A stretch of DNA of 23,551 nucleotides from JALGWA01 sp964604955 (GTDB lineage: Bacteria > Arandabacterota > Arandabacteria > Arandabacterales > JALGWA01), in contig CAZSBE010000045.1 of the NCBI GenBank assembly GCA_964604955.1, positions 1 to 23,551 on the forward strand, given 5' to 3'. This document shows positions 1 through 7,631 of the stretch, one piece after another. A model generated the notes under the pieces. The model was not told the DNA's origin. It made no database searches and was given only the letters and a program-made list of their open reading frames with translations. Each line of letters starts with the position of its first letter. Position 1 is the stretch's first letter. Both the position numbers and the translations under genes were made by a program.

Positions 1-2436
1 GCTCCAGGGCCGGCTTTCAAGGCCGAGATCGACCCCGCGAGCTACGCGTACAGCGCGGGACCCCGCTTCCGGTGGCGCTTCGAGTCCGACGGTTCATGGA
101 GCGATGCCGACGGCAACGTCGACAGTGACGGCGGGGCCTTTATAGACAATGTCTGCGTCTACGGTGACACCGAGCGCTACGAAATCGATTTCGAGAGCGG
201 GGTCGATTCGTACTGGAGCTTCCCCGACCCCGAGGGCGTGATCGACCTCTGGCATATGGTGTGGGACCCGGACCCGCCTTATGAAGGCGGCGACGGCGGG
301 GACCGGAGCACGTGCACGCTCGACTCGTCCATCGTGTACCGGGGCCGCCCCGAGGGCGGCTACATGGTGGGGGCGCCGTGGAGGAATGACTGGTTCTACA
401 GGCTCATGACGCCGAGCCTCCGGATCGCCGGCTCCGGCTGCGTCGTGCAGTACGACCAGTACATCTGCGGCAAGGACATAACCTGCGACTACATGAACTC
501 CATGGTGCGGTTCTTCGACTCGGCCAGCGGCACGTGGTGCCCGTGGGTTGACATCGACGGGTTCGTCGAAAACGGCGGCTGTTTCTTCTGGGACTTCGAC
601 CGCAACGAGGACGTGACTCAGTTTTACGGCGCAGCCGAAGAGTCTGTGCAGTTCGCGTTCGATCTCCTCGATGTCGGCAATCTGTCCGACTTCTGCAAGG
701 GCAAGCACAACGGCACCGACCACATCATCGACAATGTCTCAATCGGCTTCTTCGACGGCAGCGCCACGGCTTTCAAGGCGCGGAGCATTGAGTTGCTCCA
801 CGACATGTTCTTCACCGATCTCTGCGCGTTCAACTCCTTCTTCGACCCTTACAATCCCGACACACTCAACTACTACTCCGGCGGGGCCCACGCCTACCCG
901 CCGGGCAAGCAGTTCGTGGTGGAAGTCACCGACAAGGACCATATCCAGGCCGTCGAACTGCTCGGGACGATCGACGCCGGCGCGACGTGGACGAACCGGG
1001 CGATGACCCTTTATGAGCCCAGGGATGCGGGCGAGCCCGATCTGGGCGGCACGTATTACGCCACATTCTGCCCGGGCGATTTCGGCCTGGGCGAATGGGA
1101 CGCAGGAACAGAGGCCTGGTACTATGTCAAATGTACCGATCAGTTGAGCAATGAATCCTATTTCCCCAGCGAGGCGAGCCCCGGTCATCCCGATCACACG
1201 GGGCTCCGGGGCGACTACTTCGAGTTTTCGATCCTGCCCATCTATCCGGCGGGCTTTTCCGATCCCAGGATTCTGCTGGTGGACGGCTTCTCGCGCACGA
1301 GCTTCGACTACTCGGAGTGCTTCTCGAACGCCGACAGCAGGGTGCGGCTGCAGGACATATACGCGCAGACGCTCATCGACGCCGGTTATTGCTTCGACAG
1401 GTACGACATCGCGGGCGCGGGCGCAAGCGATCACGTACATTACCTCTGCACCTGGCATCCCGACTACGACGCCGTCATATGGTTTACGGGCCCGTACTAC
1501 TCCGACCATCTCTTCGACAAAGAGGCCCAGGTGGAGATGCAGAACTACCTCGCAGGCGGAGGAAAGGTCATTTTGTGCGGTGACCGCACCGCCTATTATG
1601 CAGCGCCCGAGGCCGAGGGCGGCGGCGGCTCCGATTCGCTTGGAGGCCCCTTCCTGAGCGGGATCATGGGCGCCGATTACTTAAGCGAGATGGACTCGCC
1701 GTTTGTGAAGCCCTATATCTACTGCGAGGGCGAGCCAACCGTCAACGTGTTCTACGTGCCGACCCCGCTCGACCTCGATACGCTGCTCATCTACCGCGGG
1801 TGCCCGTATCTTAAGGACATGAGCTGGGTCAAGACCGAGGCCACCCCGCCGGCCGGATATGTCGCGCAGCCCATCATGTCCGTCATCAACCCCGATGTCG
1901 CGCAAGCGGACATGGTGATTTACTCGGAGTACCAGACCGTCGGCCAGAGCGTCCTGATCAACTTCGACCTCTCGGCCAGCGTGAACCACGAGTACCAGTA
2001 CTGCAGCGGCGCGGCGCCTTCAGGGTATGATGACTTCGACGCCGGGTACTATGAGGGAAGGGTGGATCTGCTGCTGACTATACTCGAGGACATATTCGGC
2101 CTGCCCTCGAACGGAAGCGGTACGGGGGGAACCAGCGATGTCCCCGGGGCGACTGAGCTCAAGTGGGCACTCCATCAGAACAGCCCCAACCCGGTGACCG
2201 GCCCGACCGAAGTGCGTTATGAGGTCGCGCGCACGGGCCCGGTAACCATCAGGCTGTACAACGCCATGGGCCAGCTGGTAAGGACGCTGGTAGACGGGCC
2301 CGTCGAGCCGGGCCGGTACGGAGCTCACTGGGACGGCCGCAACTTCGCGGGGGCGAGCGTATCAAGCGGCGTCTATTTCTACAGGATGGAGGCGGGCGGG
2401 TTCAGCGCGACGAAGAAGATGCTGGTGGTGCGATAA
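1..2436 (+). CDS. Large secreted multidomain protein with C-terminal FlgD-like sorting domain (5' end outside window)
   Basis: The frame is open from base 1, so the start lies upstream; 811 residues are visible, and the internal ATG at 238 is not the start. Two jelly-roll/MAM-like segments each end in a short IDNV motif (about residues 48-54 and 243-247). An Ig-like stretch follows (about 285-400). Next is a GATase1/DUF4350-like segment (about 422-560) with ILLVDGF, DAVIWFTG, GGGKVILCGDR. The last ~90 residues (from about 720) form a FlgD-type Ig domain: SPNP, IRLYNAMGQLVRTL, HWDGRN, SGVYFYR, KKMLVVR. Such C-terminal domains are used for export or surface attachment in FCB-group bacteria. The protein is probably secreted or surface-bound and rich in Cys. 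No catalytic motif was recognised, so its activity is unknown. The GATase-like segment recalls those in the two membrane proteins at 14324-18569. Confidence 0.85.
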   Translation, partial: APGPAFKAEIDPASYAYSAGPRFRWRFESDGSWSDADGNVDSDGGAFIDNVCVYGDTERYEIDFESGVDSYWSFPDPEGVIDLWHMVWDPDPPYEGGDGGDRSTCTLDSSIVYRGRPEGGYMVGAPWRNDWFYRLMTPSLRIAGSGCVVQYDQYICGKDITCDYMNSMVRFFDSASGTWCPWVDIDGFVENGGCFFWDFDRNEDVTQFYGAAEESVQFAFDLLDVGNLSDFCKGKHNGTDHIIDNVSIGFFDGSATAFKARSIELLHDMFFTDLCAFNSFFDPYNPDTLNYYSGGAHAYPPGKQFVVEVTDKDHIQAVELLGTIDAGATWTNRAMTLYEPRDAGEPDLGGTYYATFCPGDFGLGEWDAGTEAWYYVKCTDQLSNESYFPSEASPGHPDHTGLRGDYFEFSILPIYPAGFSDPRILLVDGFSRTSFDYSECFSNADSRVRLQDIYAQTLIDAGYCFDRYDIAGAGASDHVHYLCTWHPDYDAVIWFTGPYYSDHLFDKEAQVEMQNYLAGGGKVILCGDRTAYYAAPEAEGGGGSDSLGGPFLSGIMGADYLSEMDSPFVKPYIYCEGEPTVNVFYVPTPLDLDTLLIYRGCPYLKDMSWVKTEATPPAGYVAQPIMSVINPDVAQADMVIYSEYQTVGQSVLINFDLSASVNHEYQYCSGAAPSGYDDFDAGYYEGRVDLLLTILEDIFGLPSNGSGTGGTSDVPGATELKWALHQNSPNPVTGPTEVRYEVARTGPVTIRLYNAMGQLVRTLVDGPVEPGRYGAHWDGRNFAGASVSSGVYFYRMEAGGFSATKKMLVVR

Positions 2437-2450
2437 CCGCCGGGGTGGGC

Positions 2451-2474
2451 TTGTGCATTTCAAGACCTGACCCC
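2451..2474 (+). repeat. Dispersed 24-bp repeat, copy A
   Basis: The element starts TTGTGCATTTCAAGACC and ends TGACCCC. This copy lies 15 bp past the stop codon of the upstream gene. Identical or near-identical copies are at 7568, 7603, 11763 and, inverted, 14242. Similar 'GACCTGACCCC' elements are familiar from REP/RAYT-type repeats in other bacteria, but no transposase is present in this window. Confidence 0.9.
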
Positions 2475-2498
2475 TCAAAAAGCTGACCCCTCAAAAAG
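2467..2498 (+). repeat. Perfect 16-bp tandem direct repeat
   Basis: The unit CTGACCCCTCAAAAAG occurs twice with no gap. It overlaps the last bases of the dispersed repeat, so the repeat's CTGACCCC end has been duplicated together with eight following bases. Confidence 0.95.
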
Positions 2499-2742
2499 AA
2501 AAATCCCCGTCATGGCCGTGTGCCCAGGTTATTCCAAATCCCGGACAAGTCCAGGTGGGTGCCGTCACGCAAACCTCATGGATCCGGAACGAGCCGGATA
2601 TGCAATCAGCCAGCGAATTTCAGCTCCCTTTAAAGTGCTGTTGGCTCAGAATAAGCTGGAGCAACCTCGTGCGCCGACAGGGATTTTGTCTATTCGATTC
2701 ATTCAGTTGTCAGTTGGGATGTCAACATCACCACCTGTACCA

Positions 2743-2772
2743 ATTATACCAAGCTGCAAAATCATGTGTCAA
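2743..2772 (-). promoter_or_regulatory. Orphan consensus sigma-70-type promoter
   Basis: On the minus strand a perfect -35 (TTGACA, 2767-2772) and a perfect -10 (TATAAT, 2743-2748) are separated by 18 bp. Transcription would start near 2736 and run left through about 300 bp of non-coding DNA, towards the 3' end of the first gene on the opposite strand. The only ORFs just downstream are of 9 and 18 codons without a good RBS, so the product would be a non-coding or antisense RNA if the promoter is used. Confidence 0.6.
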
Positions 2773-2863
2773 GAAAGCGCGGATTTTAATTGCGGTGACG
2801 TAGAGAAACACAAGGCGTGATGTCAAGAGTAAAATGAAATCGCTGCGTTGTGAATGCGAAGAA

Positions 2864-2892
2864 GCACCCCGCATGCAGCTTCCGCGGGGTGC
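2864..2892 (-). terminator. Hairpin terminator after the VIT/VWA gene
   Basis: GCACCCCGC (2864-2872) pairs perfectly with GCGGGGTGC (2884-2892) around an 11-nt loop, and pyrimidine/purine flanks allow the stem to extend with a bulge. It lies about 50 bp past the stop codon of the leftward gene ending at 2944. The T-tract is short, so efficiency is uncertain. Confidence 0.6.
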
Positions 2893-2943
2893 CTCTTCTC
2901 CTCATGAGGCCGAGGAACTCAAGGAGCCTCAGGCTTCCACTCC

Positions 2944-5334
2944 TTAAGACTTGATCTTCACATTCTTCCGCACATACTCGACCGCCCATTTCCAGATGTT
3001 CTCGCCCGCTATGCTCGGGCTGTTTTTCTCTCTAACTTGGTCGAACCAGGCTGAAGTCTTCTGAAGCGTCTTGCTCCAGATGTCCATCATGTCGCCGTAG
3101 TGTTGCGACAGGGTGGCAAGCAGCAGAGCGGTGGATACAAGCAGGAACTTGTCGACTGTTCCTCTCACCTCCGTCTCAGTTGCAGTCTTCTTGACCCCGG
3201 CCATCTTGAGGCCCAGGGACCTGGCCAGCCCGGCATCGAGCCTGAGCCCGCCCTGAGCTTCCTGACGCGCAAGGATGTCCATGAGGAGATCTGTCTTCTT
3301 ATCCTCGCGTGCCCGGGCAAACGGCTGCTTTCGCTTCCGCCTGATGCCCCTTGAAACTCCGGAGCGGTCAAGTCCGGCGGGCCTTGCGTACCCGGCGATC
3401 CGCGGCATGTCCCGGGCCGCGAGCAAATTCTGCCTGACCTCCGTGGAGGAATCGGGAGCGAGATAATGCACGGGGGGCACGGGCGCCGCCAGGCGCGCCA
3501 TGTCCACGCGTCCATAACCGTGCCACCCCGCCGTCACCAGCGCGGGGACCTTGCGGAGGGCGAGCTCGCCCCTGGCCCTCTCCTTCTTCTTGCGCTTCTC
3601 AACGCCCACATAGCTCGTGAATCGCGACACGACTCCATATGTTTTCGAGATGGCTGCTACCCTGTCCTCAATGAGCCGGGCCTTGCGCGCGCTCTGGCGC
3701 GAACCTCTCACCCCACCTCCGCACTCCTCGCCCTCGAGCGAGCGTATGGCTTCCCTCGCCCACAGGGTCGGGATCGAGACGCCCCGCGAGTCGATATCGG
3801 TGATATCGACATTCCATTCCACCGCGGCCCCGTTGTGCTTCGCCTTCACCGTGAGCGCTTTGGCATCGCGCTTAGCGGGTCCGAGTCGCGCGAAAACCGT
3901 CTGGGGCGTCCCGAAGAAGACCACGGGCTCCTCCGGATAGGCCTCGGCCTGCCGCGAGCCCCAGGTGATCTTGATATCCTCCGCGCCGTCCCCGGTGAGT
4001 TTTGAAAAAAGTCGCAAGGCCTTGGGTTCGATTCTCTCGCCCGGATAGACGAACTCCGAGGCACCGCCGCCCGCGCGCGCAATGCTCTTGATAAGGAACT
4101 CATTGCAACCCGCGCCTATGCCGATGGCGAACGCCCTCGTCCCCCGCCGGTTCGCCCGGATCAGGCCGAAGACGTGATCCTCGTTGGCTACCTGGCCATC
4201 CGTGATCACGACTATACTCTGTTTGCGCTGTGTCCCGGTGGCGGCCGCCGCGTAGAGATGCTCGAGCGGTGCTGCGATCTCGGTGCCGCCGAGGTCGGCA
4301 TCTGTCTCCTTGAGGCGCTTGAGCGCCGCGTCGAGGTTCTTCTTGCTGTACTCGACCGGCCGGTCGAACAGGTACTCGAAACTGGAACCGAACCTGTAGA
4401 TATTAAACCTCGTGCCTTTGTCCAGCGACTTAAGGCAGATCTCGAGCGCCTTCTTTGCCTGTTCTATCGAGTCACCAATCATGGAGCCCGAACAGTCCAG
4501 CACGAATATGATATCCCGGCCCGCGGCCTTGGCCGCTGCTTTGCCGCTCCCTTTCGGCTTCTCCAGCACCAGGTCGAGCTCGACGAAAGTCTCCCCGCCC
4601 GCCCTGAACCGATATGCGCGGGTGGCGGCGGCCAGGTCTTTGTAGCCGACATAGAGAATGAAGTCTCGGTCCATGCGCACCGACTCGGCCGAGGTCTCGA
4701 CGACGACCGGCTCAGCCGACATATCGACCTTGATCGAGTGAGTCGGCGATTCGAGCGACTCGACCGGGGCGGCCCCGTGAACTCTGAGCAACACCGAAAG
4801 CCCGTACGGAACCTCGGCGGCATACTCGGGATGGACCTTGTTTGTGACGGGGATGCCTTCGATGTCGGGCATGCCGACCGGAACGTAGCGCGGCGAGATA
4901 CTGGTGGGAAGAAAGAACCGCGCGCGCGCGCTTTCCATGTCGAGAATCGTGACGTACTCGATCTCGATGAGCGCCTCGGTCCGGGGCTTGAGGTTCCCGA
5001 CCGAGAGCGTGAAGACGTTGGGCCGCTCCTCATCCAGAAGATAAGCGCCGTGACCTTCCTCGAGCGCCTTGTCGTAAATCTCGAACGCCTTATCGCGTCC
5101 TTCTATCTCCCCGGTGATCTCCCGGCCGTCGATGCGCGCCGTGAATCTGCATATGGCAGCGCCCTCGGGCAGGGGAAACTTGTAGACGGCCTCGACCGGC
5201 TGCTTCTCCTCATTGGCGAAGCGCTGCGAGACCCGGACTCTCGCACCCCTTCCCAGAATGTCGCCCTCCACCCTGACACCCTTGAAGGGCACCGGAACTG
5301 CTTCAGTCGTTATGAGCCCGTAAACGGGTTCCAT
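2944..5334 (-). CDS. VIT and von Willebrand factor A domain protein
   Basis: 796 residues without a signal peptide, so probably cytosolic. Residues ~1-130 form a VIT (vault/inter-alpha-trypsin) domain with the typical YKFPLPEGAAICRF and EERPNVFTLSVGNL segments. A VWA domain follows (~274-440) with an intact MIDAS: D280-x-S-G-S284, T351 and D379. The C-terminal helical region (~690-780) resembles the tail of VWA5A-type proteins, including a 'RQEAQGGLRLD' segment. VIT/VWA proteins bind partners through a metal at the MIDAS; the partner is unknown here. Start ATG at 5334 is preceded by AGGGAGG lying within the last codons of the MerR gene. The two genes are separated by one base, so they are co-transcribed and probably translationally coupled. 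Confidence 0.92.
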   Translation of the reverse strand: MEPVYGLITTEAVPVPFKGVRVEGDILGRGARVRVSQRFANEEKQPVEAVYKFPLPEGAAICRFTARIDGREITGEIEGRDKAFEIYDKALEEGHGAYLLDEERPNVFTLSVGNLKPRTEALIEIEYVTILDMESARARFFLPTSISPRYVPVGMPDIEGIPVTNKVHPEYAAEVPYGLSVLLRVHGAAPVESLESPTHSIKVDMSAEPVVVETSAESVRMDRDFILYVGYKDLAAATRAYRFRAGGETFVELDLVLEKPKGSGKAAAKAAGRDIIFVLDCSGSMIGDSIEQAKKALEICLKSLDKGTRFNIYRFGSSFEYLFDRPVEYSKKNLDAALKRLKETDADLGGTEIAAPLEHLYAAAATGTQRKQSIVVITDGQVANEDHVFGLIRANRRGTRAFAIGIGAGCNEFLIKSIARAGGGASEFVYPGERIEPKALRLFSKLTGDGAEDIKITWGSRQAEAYPEEPVVFFGTPQTVFARLGPAKRDAKALTVKAKHNGAAVEWNVDITDIDSRGVSIPTLWAREAIRSLEGEECGGGVRGSRQSARKARLIEDRVAAISKTYGVVSRFTSYVGVEKRKKKERARGELALRKVPALVTAGWHGYGRVDMARLAAPVPPVHYLAPDSSTEVRQNLLAARDMPRIAGYARPAGLDRSGVSRGIRRKRKQPFARAREDKKTDLLMDILARQEAQGGLRLDAGLARSLGLKMAGVKKTATETEVRGTVDKFLLVSTALLLATLSQHYGDMMDIWSKTLQKTSAWFDQVREKNSPSIAGENIWKWAVEYVRKNVKIKS

Positions 5335-5335
5335 A

Positions 5336-5746
5336 CTAATCGCCTCCCTTATTCAGGATCGATCGCGCTACCCGCACCACTTCAGCCACCCGCTGCTGCT
5401 CGGTCACCTCGAGTTGCCTCGTGACCTGGATCTCGATCCCCTGAGCGACGGTGTACTTCACCCAGAGTTCTCTTTCGGCCGGCGCCGCTGCTTCTGTCAG
5501 CGCCTGTGCCGCTATCCCGGGTGATTCCTCGCCCCTCATCACCTCGGCGATGGCCTTGAGCCTGAGGCCCCGGCCCTGAAGTGACCTGATCTGGCGCAGC
5601 TGGTCCAGATGACTGTCAAAATAGAAGCCACCCCTGCCGCGGCCGGCGGGGGGCTCGAGAAGGCCTTCCTGGATGTAATACCTTATGGTTCTTCGAGTAA
5701 AGCCTGTCAATTCGGCCAGGTCTTCTATGGAGTAGCGTTTTTTCAT
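5336..5746 (-). CDS. MerR-family transcriptional regulator
   Basis: 136 residues. Residues 5-70 are a MerR winged-helix domain (YSIEDLAELTGFTRRTIRYYIQEGL, then a wing and DQLRQIRSL). The rest is a short effector/dimer region with 'LWVKYTVAQGIEIQV' and no Cys metal-site pattern, so it is not a classical mercury or copper sensor. It is the first gene of a two-gene operon with the VIT/VWA protein, which it most likely controls together with itself through the dyad in its own promoter. The start at 5746 fits the conserved domain beginning at residue 5. No Shine-Dalgarno precedes it and the predicted transcript start is only a few bases upstream, so the mRNA may be leaderless. Confidence 0.92.
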   Translation of the reverse strand: MKKRYSIEDLAELTGFTRRTIRYYIQEGLLEPPAGRGRGGFYFDSHLDQLRQIRSLQGRGLRLKAIAEVMRGEESPGIAAQALTEAAAPAERELWVKYTVAQGIEIQVTRQLEVTEQQRVAEVVRVARSILNKGGD

Positions 5747-5755
5747 GACAGTCTA

Positions 5756-5784
5756 ATTATGACACTTTACTGTCATTATGTCAA
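5756..5784 (-). promoter_or_regulatory. Promoter of the MerR-VIT/VWA operon with embedded operator
   Basis: The minus strand reads TTGACA (5779-5784), a 17-bp spacer, then CATAAT (5756-5761). A perfect dyad ATGACA-N6-TGTCAT (5759-5776) fills most of the spacer and touches the -10, the position where MerR proteins act. Additional TGACA/TGTCA half-sites lie at 5746-5750 and 5779-5783. The -10 ends 9 bp before the start codon. Confidence 0.75.
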
Positions 5785-5891
5785 GCTGTTTTTTCGGGGA
5801 ATCTCGAGGGTGCCTCCAGGGGTGTGAGGTAGCCTGTGGGGGCCTCTAGAATGGTCCCCGTGAGAGATGGTCCCGGGGGAGGCGCCCGCTC

Positions 5892-7370
5892 CTATGGCAG
5901 GCGGCCCAGGTCGGCGCCGGCGATGCCCATCTGCTCGCACTGCTTGCGCCAGTCCTCCGGGCTGAGGTCACCCATGGCGATCTTGGGGAGCACGCCGAAC
6001 GGATGCACCTCCTCGCCGTTCTTCCGCATGATGAACCCCAGGGACGGTCTCTCGTTGAGAGCCCACCCGCGGCCGGCGAGATGGACGGCCAGGGACGCCC
6101 CCAGCGACATGGTCACGATCTGCTGGAACGCCTCCCCCGGCGGGAGCTGCCCGATTGCCTGCTGATAGCTCGCGGCGAGCGGCCGGATGTCCTTGACGAT
6201 GACCGGCAGCGACTCGGGCGTTACGCCTTCGAGCCAGGCCCCGCGCTCTTCGATGAGGTGGGTCCACTGGTCGATATACACCGCCGATGCGACATCGTCC
6301 CAGGTGATGGGTACGAGCCGCCCGGGCATGTACTTCTTTATGTAGCCTTCGACGAGTTCCCTTTCCGCCCCCGCCGCGTCGCCAATCAGCGCGATCGCCG
6401 GCGACGTGTCCCTCGCTTCTCCGCCCGCCGGAAGGTCGCGGATAGCGTCCAGCCGCTCGCCGAGCGGCGGATGCGTGCCGTAGGGATTCACAACAGCACT
6501 GGCCTTCTGCTCCGCCAGCGCCTTGGCCGACATCTCCTCCACCTTCGGGTCCTGCATGAATTTAGCAAACCCGTCCAGCATCGGGGCGTAGTAGCCCGAA
6601 CCCATGATCGGCAAGTATTCATTCTGCCAGTAAACGGCATGCGCCGGCGCGAACTTGTGTATCTTCTCGAGGCCCTCCGCGAGCGGGCGCGAACCGGCGA
6701 TGCCGGCGGCGAGTTCGTCCGCCGCGTACTCCTGCTGCCGGGATATGCCGTGCGTCACGCGCAGGTACATCTTGCCGTAGAGCGAAAACGGGATCTGCAG
6801 GAGCGAACGGTTGCGGGCCAGGCCTGCGACCGTCCGCGCGATGGCGCCCCGCGTCTGGTAGATCAGCGGGCCGAGCTTGGTATCGCCGCCGTGGAAGTGG
6901 CCGAATTCATGGGCCAGAACGGCGCGCAGCTGCGAGAGGCTGAGCAGGTTTAAGAGCGGAAGCCCCAGGCCCATCACCCGCCTCCCGCCCCAGCTGAGCC
7001 TGCCGCCACGCTGCATGACCCAGGCGTTGAGGTCGGGAACCAGAAAAACGTCGACTGGCATTTTCTGCCCGACGGCGGCTGCAATGGCCTTGAGCTCTTT
7101 GAAGAGCTTCGGGTGCTCATCCTCGGACAGGCGCACTCCCGGCTCCACAAACTTGTCGCGCCGCGGAATGATCCCGGCGAGAACGACTACTGTGCCGACC
7201 GCCACGAAGAAGAGATACCTGAAGTAGATCCTGTTGGAGTATCTGATCTGCGCGTAAGCTCCGAACCATAGGGCCGCCAGTATGGCGATCGCGAGACCGT
7301 AGAAGCCGATCATGAGAGCGAGCGCACCCATGGCCCTCCAGGCCAGCCCGCGCGGTTTCCTGTGAGACAT
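5892..7370 (-). CDS. Membrane-anchored M48-family zinc metallopeptidase
   Basis: 492 residues from the chosen start. Two membrane helices (~14-37 and ~51-68) are followed by a peptidase domain with HEFGH (154-158) and the third-ligand glutamate in QQEYAADELAA (E214). This is the Ste24/HtpX-like M48 arrangement, with the active site normally on the cytosolic face. A further ~250 residues extend past the core domain and are not recognised. M48 enzymes degrade or process membrane proteins; no specific substrate is suggested by the neighbours. The frame is open back to 7433, but that longer start would overlap the likely -35 box and has no RBS. The ATG at 7370 has GGATGAG four bases upstream. Confidence 0.9.
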   Translation of the reverse strand: MSHRKPRGLAWRAMGALALMIGFYGLAIAILAALWFGAYAQIRYSNRIYFRYLFFVAVGTVVVLAGIIPRRDKFVEPGVRLSEDEHPKLFKELKAIAAAVGQKMPVDVFLVPDLNAWVMQRGGRLSWGGRRVMGLGLPLLNLLSLSQLRAVLAHEFGHFHGGDTKLGPLIYQTRGAIARTVAGLARNRSLLQIPFSLYGKMYLRVTHGISRQQEYAADELAAGIAGSRPLAEGLEKIHKFAPAHAVYWQNEYLPIMGSGYYAPMLDGFAKFMQDPKVEEMSAKALAEQKASAVVNPYGTHPPLGERLDAIRDLPAGGEARDTSPAIALIGDAAGAERELVEGYIKKYMPGRLVPITWDDVASAVYIDQWTHLIEERGAWLEGVTPESLPVIVKDIRPLAASYQQAIGQLPPGEAFQQIVTMSLGASLAVHLAGRGWALNERPSLGFIMRKNGEEVHPFGVLPKIAMGDLSPEDWRKQCEQMGIAGADLGRLP

Positions 7371-7407
7371 ATACTCATCCCCGGGTTGCGTGATGGTTCT
7401 TCTCTTC

Positions 7408-7437
7408 AGTCTAACGCCTGGCAGGCATGACACTCAA
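7408..7437 (-). promoter_or_regulatory. Candidate promoter of the M48 peptidase gene
   Basis: TTGAGT (7432-7437), an 18-bp spacer and TAGACT (7408-7413) on the minus strand would start transcription about 30 bp before the ATG at 7370. Both boxes match consensus at four of six positions, so support is moderate. Confidence 0.4.
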
Positions 7438-7567
7438 GGAGAGATATGCAGGAGTTGCCGCCAGGGTCTACGGCGGCGGCTAGCCAGGACCGGAGCGGCA
7501 GCAGTAGCTGGGGCGGCAGAATGGAAGCGCGTGGTGTGCCCCCGCGCCGGCGCGGGCCCGGACCTGC

Positions 7568-7591
7568 TTGTGCATTCTAAGACCTGACCCC
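7568..7591 (+). repeat. Dispersed 24-bp repeat, copy B1 (diverged)
   Basis: Matches the other copies except for a swapped TC/CT in the middle (GCATTCTAAG instead of GCATTTCAAG). It lies 35 bp from copy B2 in the same orientation, so this site has a tandem pair. Confidence 0.85.
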
Positions 7592-7602
7592 AAGCATGCA
7601 CA

Positions 7603-7626
7603 TTGTGCATTTCAAGACCTGACCCC
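7603..7626 (+). repeat. Dispersed 24-bp repeat, copy B2
   Basis: Perfect copy ending five bases past the stop codon of the leftward gene that ends at 7632. With flanking bases (7602-7630) it forms a 29-bp perfect inverted match to 14238-14266. Confidence 0.9.
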
Positions 7627-7631
7627 ATCGA

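Larger units (their letters stand above)
2437..2943. other. Intergenic gap (507 bp) between convergent genes
   Basis: No convincing gene is seen. The gap holds a copy of the dispersed 24-bp repeat, a 16-bp tandem duplication, an orphan minus-strand consensus promoter and a hairpin terminator. It looks visibly poorer in GC than its flanks, which may mark a decayed insertion. Short ORFs here lack ribosome binding sites and family-like composition. Confidence 0.6.

Noticed and set aside
2705..2733. 9-codon minus-strand ORF just after the orphan promoter
   Set aside because: The purine stretch touches the ATG, leaving no normal RBS spacing; a non-coding RNA is more likely.
2512..2820. Plus-strand ORFs in the first intergenic gap
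   Set aside because: No RBS, no recognisable motifs, and overlapping alternative frames of similar length.
4025..4034. GGTTCGATTC, a tRNA T-loop-like string
   Set aside because: It lies inside the VIT/VWA coding sequence with no acceptor or anticodon stems around it.
4174..5424. 416-codon plus-strand ORF
   Set aside because: Antisense to the VIT/VWA gene, Arg-rich shadow composition, no family motifs; long antisense ORFs are expected at this GC.
7371..7433. Longer start of the M48 peptidase (at 7433)
   Set aside because: No RBS and it overlaps the probable -35 box; ATG 7370 fits both the RBS and the promoter.
7434..7628. 64-codon minus-strand ORF
   Set aside because: It reads through both repeat copies and has no RBS or protein-like character.
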